A DNA stretch of 9,393 bases from an uncultured Hymenobacter sp. GTDB taxonomy: Bacteria; Bacteroidota; Bacteroidia; Cytophagales; Hymenobacteraceae. This document shows positions 6,091 to 9,393 of the stretch, one piece after another. Position 1 is the first letter of the stretch. Every line of letters starts with the position of its first letter. The notes under the pieces were generated by a model. That model did not search any database. It was not told where the DNA came from and saw only the letters and a program-made list of their open reading frames with translations. Both the position numbers and the translations under genes were made by a program. The stretch is taken from NCBI GenBank assembly GCA_937871705.1, contig CALMOO010000694.1:1-9393 (forward strand), given 5' to 3'.

Positions 6091-7068
6091 ATGTATTTTA
6101 ATCACGTCATTGAGGCCCTCGGCAACACGCCGCTCGTTAAGCTGCACAAAGTAACCGAAGGTATTCGCGGTACAGTACTAGCTAAGGTAGAATACTTTAA
6201 CCCTGGCAACTCGGTAAAGGACCGCATGGCCCTGCGCATGGTAGAAGACGCCGAAAAGGCTGGCCTGCTCAAGCCGGGCGGCACCATCATCGAAGGCACC
6301 AGCGGCAACACCGGCATGGGCCTGGCCCTCGCCGCCATTGCCAAAGGCTACAAAACGGTCTTTGTCATGAGCGACAAGCAGAGCAAGGAAAAGCAGGATA
6401 TCCTGCGTGCCGTGGGCGCCGAAGTCATCGTGTGCCCCGTCGATGTGGCCCCCGACGACCCGCGCAGCTACTACTCGGTAGCCAAGCGGCTGAACCGGGA
6501 AACGCCCAACTCGTTCTACCCCAACCAGTACGACAACCTCTCAAACACCGCCGCCCACTACGAAGCCACCGGCCCCGAGCTGTGGAAAGGCACGGAGGGC
6601 AAAATCACGCACTTCGCGTCGGGGGTAGGCACGGGCGGCACCATCTGCGGCACCAGTAAGTACCTCAAGGAGCAGAATCCCAGCATCTTCACGCTGGGTA
6701 TTGACACCTACGGCTCGGTATTCAAGAAATACAAGGAGACTGGTATCTTCGACGAAAACGAAATTTATCCTTATAAAACCGAAGGCATCGGCGAAGACAT
6801 TCTACCCAAAAATGTCAATTTCGACGTCATCGACCAGTTCATCAAAGTCACCGATAAAGATGGCGCGCTCATGACCCGGCGCCTGGCCAAGGAGGAAGGC
6901 TTATTCGTGGGCTGGAGCTGCGGCTCGGCCGTGTTTGGCGCCCTGGAATATGCCCGTGAGCACCTGCGCGAGGAAGACACGATGGTCATTATCCTGCCCG
7001 ACCACGGCACCCGCTACCTCGGCAAAATCTACAATGATGAGTGGATGCAGGCGCAGGGCTGGCTCTAA
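6091..7068 (+). CDS. PLP-dependent cysteine synthase / cystathionine beta-synthase family enzyme
   Basis: The product is 325 residues from MYFNHVIEAL; the open frame begins at 5950 but the upstream codons run through the promoter and are not family-like. It is a fold-type II PLP enzyme. K43 in NSVKDR is the Schiff-base lysine, TSGNTG (70-75) and GVGTGGT (178-184) bind the substrate carboxylate and PLP phosphate, and SCGSA (276-280) lies near the pyridine nitrogen. EGIGED (231-236), NQYDNLSNTAAHY (145-157) and the C-terminal ILPDHGTRYL with KIYNDEWM resemble cystathionine beta-synthase catalytic domains more than classic CysK. The protein stops at the end of the catalytic domain, with none of the tandem CBS regulatory domains found in many CBS enzymes. 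It could make cysteine from O-acetylserine and sulfide, or cystathionine from serine and homocysteine; sequence alone does not decide. It has its own promoter, divergent from sucD. Confidence 0.9.
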   Translation: MYFNHVIEALGNTPLVKLHKVTEGIRGTVLAKVEYFNPGNSVKDRMALRMVEDAEKAGLLKPGGTIIEGTSGNTGMGLALAAIAKGYKTVFVMSDKQSKEKQDILRAVGAEVIVCPVDVAPDDPRSYYSVAKRLNRETPNSFYPNQYDNLSNTAAHYEATGPELWKGTEGKITHFASGVGTGGTICGTSKYLKEQNPSIFTLGIDTYGSVFKKYKETGIFDENEIYPYKTEGIGEDILPKNVNFDVIDQFIKVTDKDGALMTRRLAKEEGLFVGWSCGSAVFGALEYAREHLREEDTMVIILPDHGTRYLGKIYNDEWMQAQGWL

Positions 7069-7157
7069 ATAGTTGAGCATTCGTGGTGAAGAAGTAAGTC
7101 CGCAGTGGTAACTTCGTTAGCTTAAAGTAACTGCTATTAAAGCATAGAAAATAATCT

Positions 7158-7595
7158 ATGGAAGTGCTCAATCACATCGTGCTGGTAGATGACAATGAGA
7201 CGACAAGCTTCCTGAATAATCGGCTGCTTAGCCGCTTAGCGCTGTCGGGGCAAGTCAGTACATTCAGCCGCGCCGACGAAGCTTACCACTTCTTGTGGAA
7301 GGACGCGCAAACCCCGGCGGCCCAATCAATGGCCGACTTGGTATTTGTGGATTTGAAGATGCCTGGTATGAGCGGCTTTGAGTTCTTGGAGCAGTACAAC
7401 CAGTTGCCCGCCGATGTGCAAGACCGCACCGTGGTGGCCGTACTCACCACCTCCATGCACGCCGCCGATACGGCCCGCGTGGCCCAGTATCCCAACGTCG
7501 AATACCTCACCAAGCCTTTGACCGAGGAGAAGCTGCAACGCTTGCTCGCTAAGCGCTTCGCTATCAATGTGCTACCTGTGCCTACTGCGAAGTAG
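7158..7595 (+). CDS. Stand-alone response regulator receiver-domain protein
   Basis: This encodes 145 residues that are one CheY-like receiver domain with no output domain. All key residues are present: acidic pair D11/D12 in VLVDDNE, phosphoacceptor D65 in FVDLKMPGMSG, the switch Thr at 97-98 in VLTTS and the conserved K119 in LTKP. A short tail (residues 133-145) follows the last helix. In Bacteroidetes, single-domain regulators of this type (VDDN...FVDLKMPGMSG) usually act in phosphorelays with hybrid kinases, but no kinase is encoded in the window, so its partner is unknown. An A/T-rich leader precedes the ATG (AGAAAATAATCT), typical of starts without Shine-Dalgarno in this phylum. It lies 89 bases behind the PLP enzyme gene with no terminator between, so read-through is possible; TAACTTCG at 7109-7116 is a one-mismatch -7 box. 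A long hairpin follows its stop. Confidence 0.9.
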   Translation: MEVLNHIVLVDDNETTSFLNNRLLSRLALSGQVSTFSRADEAYHFLWKDAQTPAAQSMADLVFVDLKMPGMSGFEFLEQYNQLPADVQDRTVVAVLTTSMHAADTARVAQYPNVEYLTKPLTEEKLQRLLAKRFAINVLPVPTAK

Positions 7596-7602
7596 GGGTA
7601 GG

Positions 7603-7672
7603 AATAGTCATAAAAGAGTCCGCCGCCTCGCTGTGATTTTACGGTGAGGCGGCGGACTCTTTTATGACTATT
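7603..7672. terminator. Very long bidirectional terminator hairpin shared by the response regulator and ade
   Basis: The arms 7603-7629 and 7646-7672 are perfect inverted repeats of 27 bases. Five more pairs (two of them G-T) extend the stem to 32 bp around a 6-base loop (GATTTT, 7635-7640). The GC-rich core (GAGTCCGCCGCCTC) is flanked by A4/T4 on either side, so it can terminate transcripts in both directions. It begins 7 bases after the response-regulator stop, and its right arm contains the ade stop codon (7668-7670). Confidence 0.9.
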
Positions 7673-9341
7673 GCACAAACTCAAACTTTTCGCCATCGAA
7701 CAGCCCTTTGTCGCTGAGCTTGAGGCTGGGAATAACCAGCAAGGCCATGAATGACAAGGTCATAAACGGCGCTTGCAGGCCCGAGCCGAGCTGCGTTTTG
7801 GCAAAATCATCGAGCCCTGAGTAAGCCGCCGCCACCACAGGGCCGGGGCGGTCCGACATCAAGCCCGCTACAGGAAGGGGTAGGACGAGCTCGCGGCCAT
7901 CGGGGTGCACGGCCGCCAGGCCGCTCCGCGCGGCTACCACCAGGTTGATGGCACGCGCCAAGCTCTCATCGTCGGCGCCCACGGCGGTGATGTTGTGCGA
8001 ATCGTGGCCGACGCTGCTAGCCAAAGCCCCTGCCTTCAAGCCGAAGCCCTTGATGAAGGCTACAGCGGGCGGCGCGCCCAGCGCATAGCGATTGAGCACA
8101 GCCAGCTTGAGTACATCCTGCGCCGGGTCGGGCTGCAAACGGCCGTCGGCGAGAGGAAGGGCTAAGTCGCGACGAGCTGTAATAAGTTGTCCATCAAAGC
8201 ACTCAATAACGGGGGTAAGCACTTGGCTACCCGGCGCTGCCCCGGCTAGTTGATACTGATTGATTGCTAATTGCGCAACTGTTATCGGCTGCGCATGAAA
8301 ATTATTTACTACCCCCACCGGCGCGGCTGGCAGTAGGCAAGCCCCGTTTTCGGCCACCAGCTCACCATCGAGGTAGGTTTGCTGCACCGCAAAATCGGTT
8401 AGGTTAGTGACGACGATGAAATCGGCCGGGTCACCTACGCGCAGCTGGCCTACTGGCAGGTGGTAATGCGCCACGGGGTTGAGGCAGGCCACTTGCAGTA
8501 CCTCAAACACGCTGTAGCCCAGCGCCACGGCGCGCTGCACAAGCTGGTTGATGTGGCCCAGCAGCAGCGTATCGGGGTGCTTGTCGTCCGAGCAAAACAT
8601 GAGGCTGTCGTAGTACTGCGGCAGCAGCTCGATAAGCGCATCGAAGTTGCGCGCCGCTGAGCCCTCGCGGATAAGAATTTTCATGTCGGCGGCCAGCTTG
8701 TCGCGGGCCTCCGTCGCCGTAAAGCACTCGTGGTCGGTGCTGATGCCGGCGCTCGCGTAGCGCGTGGCATCGTCGCCGCGCAGGCCAGGCGCGTGGCCAT
8801 CTACGGGGCGGCCGTAGCGTACGGCCAGGTCGATTTTTTCGAGCACTACCGGGTCGCGGTGCAGCACGCCAGGCCAGTTCATCATCTCGGCCAGGTAGCC
8901 GATTTTAGGGTTTTGAAACAGCAGCTCAATGTCCTGGGCCGTTATCTCGGCACCGGCGGTCTCGAAGGGGGTAGCCGGCACGCAGCTCGGCGCCCCAAAG
9001 CAAAACTTAAACGGCGAAGTAGCGGCATTATCCAGCATGTACTGCACGCCCGCCACACCCAGCACGTTGCCAATCTCGTGCGGGTCCGACACGGTAGCCA
9101 CCGTGCCGTGGGCCAGCGCCATTCGGGCAAACTCGCTGGGTACCAGCAAGGAACTCTCTACGTGCACGTGCGCATCTACGAAGCCGGGCAGGGCGTAGGG
9201 CAGGGTTGAGTCGGGGCTGGTAGCACCCGGCACGACCTCGAGGGCCGCGATGCGGCCCTCGGCCACCCGCAGCGTAACCGGGAGAATAGTACGGGCCGAT
9301 ATATCTACTAGATTGACGGAAAGAGAAAAATGAGTAGCCAT
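7668..9341 (-). CDS. ade: Adenine deaminase
   Basis: The product is 557 residues and belongs to the metal-dependent amidohydrolase superfamily. It converts adenine to hypoxanthine and ammonia in purine salvage. Metal-binding and catalytic features are in order: DAHVHVESS with H58/H60, the Glu in YLAEMMNWPGV (E152), DGHAPG with H183, STDHE with H204, and the Asp in FCSDDKHP (252-253). NPVAHYHLPVGQLRVGDPAD (289-307) is the usual return to the beta-sandwich, and the C-terminal domain has SVGHDSHN (443-450), characteristic of adenine deaminases. Length is slightly below E. coli and B. subtilis enzymes (about 580-590). The start is fixed by an in-frame stop (9357-9359) only five codons upstream. 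Its stop codon lies inside the shared terminator hairpin. No purine transporter or other salvage gene is visible in the window. Confidence 0.96.
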   Translation of the reverse strand: MATHFSLSVNLVDISARTILPVTLRVAEGRIAALEVVPGATSPDSTLPYALPGFVDAHVHVESSLLVPSEFARMALAHGTVATVSDPHEIGNVLGVAGVQYMLDNAATSPFKFCFGAPSCVPATPFETAGAEITAQDIELLFQNPKIGYLAEMMNWPGVLHRDPVVLEKIDLAVRYGRPVDGHAPGLRGDDATRYASAGISTDHECFTATEARDKLAADMKILIREGSAARNFDALIELLPQYYDSLMFCSDDKHPDTLLLGHINQLVQRAVALGYSVFEVLQVACLNPVAHYHLPVGQLRVGDPADFIVVTNLTDFAVQQTYLDGELVAENGACLLPAAPVGVVNNFHAQPITVAQLAINQYQLAGAAPGSQVLTPVIECFDGQLITARRDLALPLADGRLQPDPAQDVLKLAVLNRYALGAPPAVAFIKGFGLKAGALASSVGHDSHNITAVGADDESLARAINLVVAARSGLAAVHPDGRELVLPLPVAGLMSDRPGPVVAAAYSGLDDFAKTQLGSGLQAPFMTLSFMALLVIPSLKLSDKGLFDGEKFEFVQ

Positions 9342-9369
9342 TTGAAGCTGAATAAACTATCTGCCCGGC

Positions 9370-9384
9370 TGCCCACGTTGGGCA
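9370..9384. repeat. Short perfect inverted repeat upstream of ade
   Basis: TGCCCA and TGGGCA pair around CGT. It lies 29 bases upstream of the ade start at the window edge. It could be an operator-like site, part of a neighbouring gene, or chance; the missing flank prevents a decision. Confidence 0.3.
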
Positions 9385-9393
9385 ACATAGTCG

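Noticed and set aside
8730..9209. Open frame of 159 codons opposite ade
   Set aside because: It is antisense to a conserved gene, and its composition (Ala/Gly/Arg/Val/His) is typical of a shadow frame.
9357..9393. Possible end of an upstream minus-strand gene (reading DYVAQRGQPGR then stop at 9357-9359)
   Set aside because: Only 11 codons are visible at the window edge and they match nothing I recognise. The next 100 bases to the right would decide.
1..9393. CRISPR array, tRNA/rRNA genes, toxin-antitoxin pair or defence system
   Set aside because: I found no regularly spaced repeats, no cloverleaf-like sequence, and none of the genes resembles a defence or mobile-element family.

Overview
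The window looks like a chromosomal segment of a high-GC member of the Bacteroidetes, most likely Hymenobacter or a close relative (Cytophagales). This rests on a GldH gliding-motility lipoprotein directly behind a RicT/PSP1-type gene, starts without Shine-Dalgarno sequences, two Bacteroidetes-type -7 promoter boxes (TAnnTTTG), and several lipoproteins with short lipoboxes. No RNA gene, insertion sequence, CRISPR array or phage gene was seen. Most genes have clear housekeeping relatives, so this is largely an ordinary core region. The less familiar parts are two unrecognised lipoproteins, a very basic disordered protein tail, and an over-frequent short DNA word.

Layout, left to right. (1) Positions 1-1357, plus strand: the 3' end of ricT with a long Arg/Pro/Gly-rich tail, then gldH, closed by a strong hairpin terminator. 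(2) 1440-2828, minus: a mercuric-reductase-like flavin disulfide oxidoreductase. (3) 2993-3769, plus: a small lipoprotein, possibly an outer-membrane beta-barrel. (4) 3770-4960, minus: a lower-GC lipoprotein with an Asp-box, its stop codon directly abutting that of gene 3. (5) 5057-5938, minus: sucD, the succinyl-CoA synthetase alpha subunit, with its own terminator. (6) 6091-7068, plus, divergent from sucD: a PLP enzyme of the cysteine synthase / cystathionine beta-synthase family. (7) 7158-7595, plus: a stand-alone response-regulator receiver domain. (8) 7668-9341, minus: adenine deaminase, which shares an unusually long bidirectional hairpin with gene 7.

Apart from ricT-gldH the genes appear to be single transcription units in alternating orientation, with hairpin terminators at two of the three convergent junctions. 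They do not form one pathway: they cover motility/cell envelope (gldH and two lipoproteins), RNA metabolism (ricT), redox, the TCA cycle (sucD), sulfur amino acids, signalling and purine salvage. No intergenic stretch exceeds about 170 bases.
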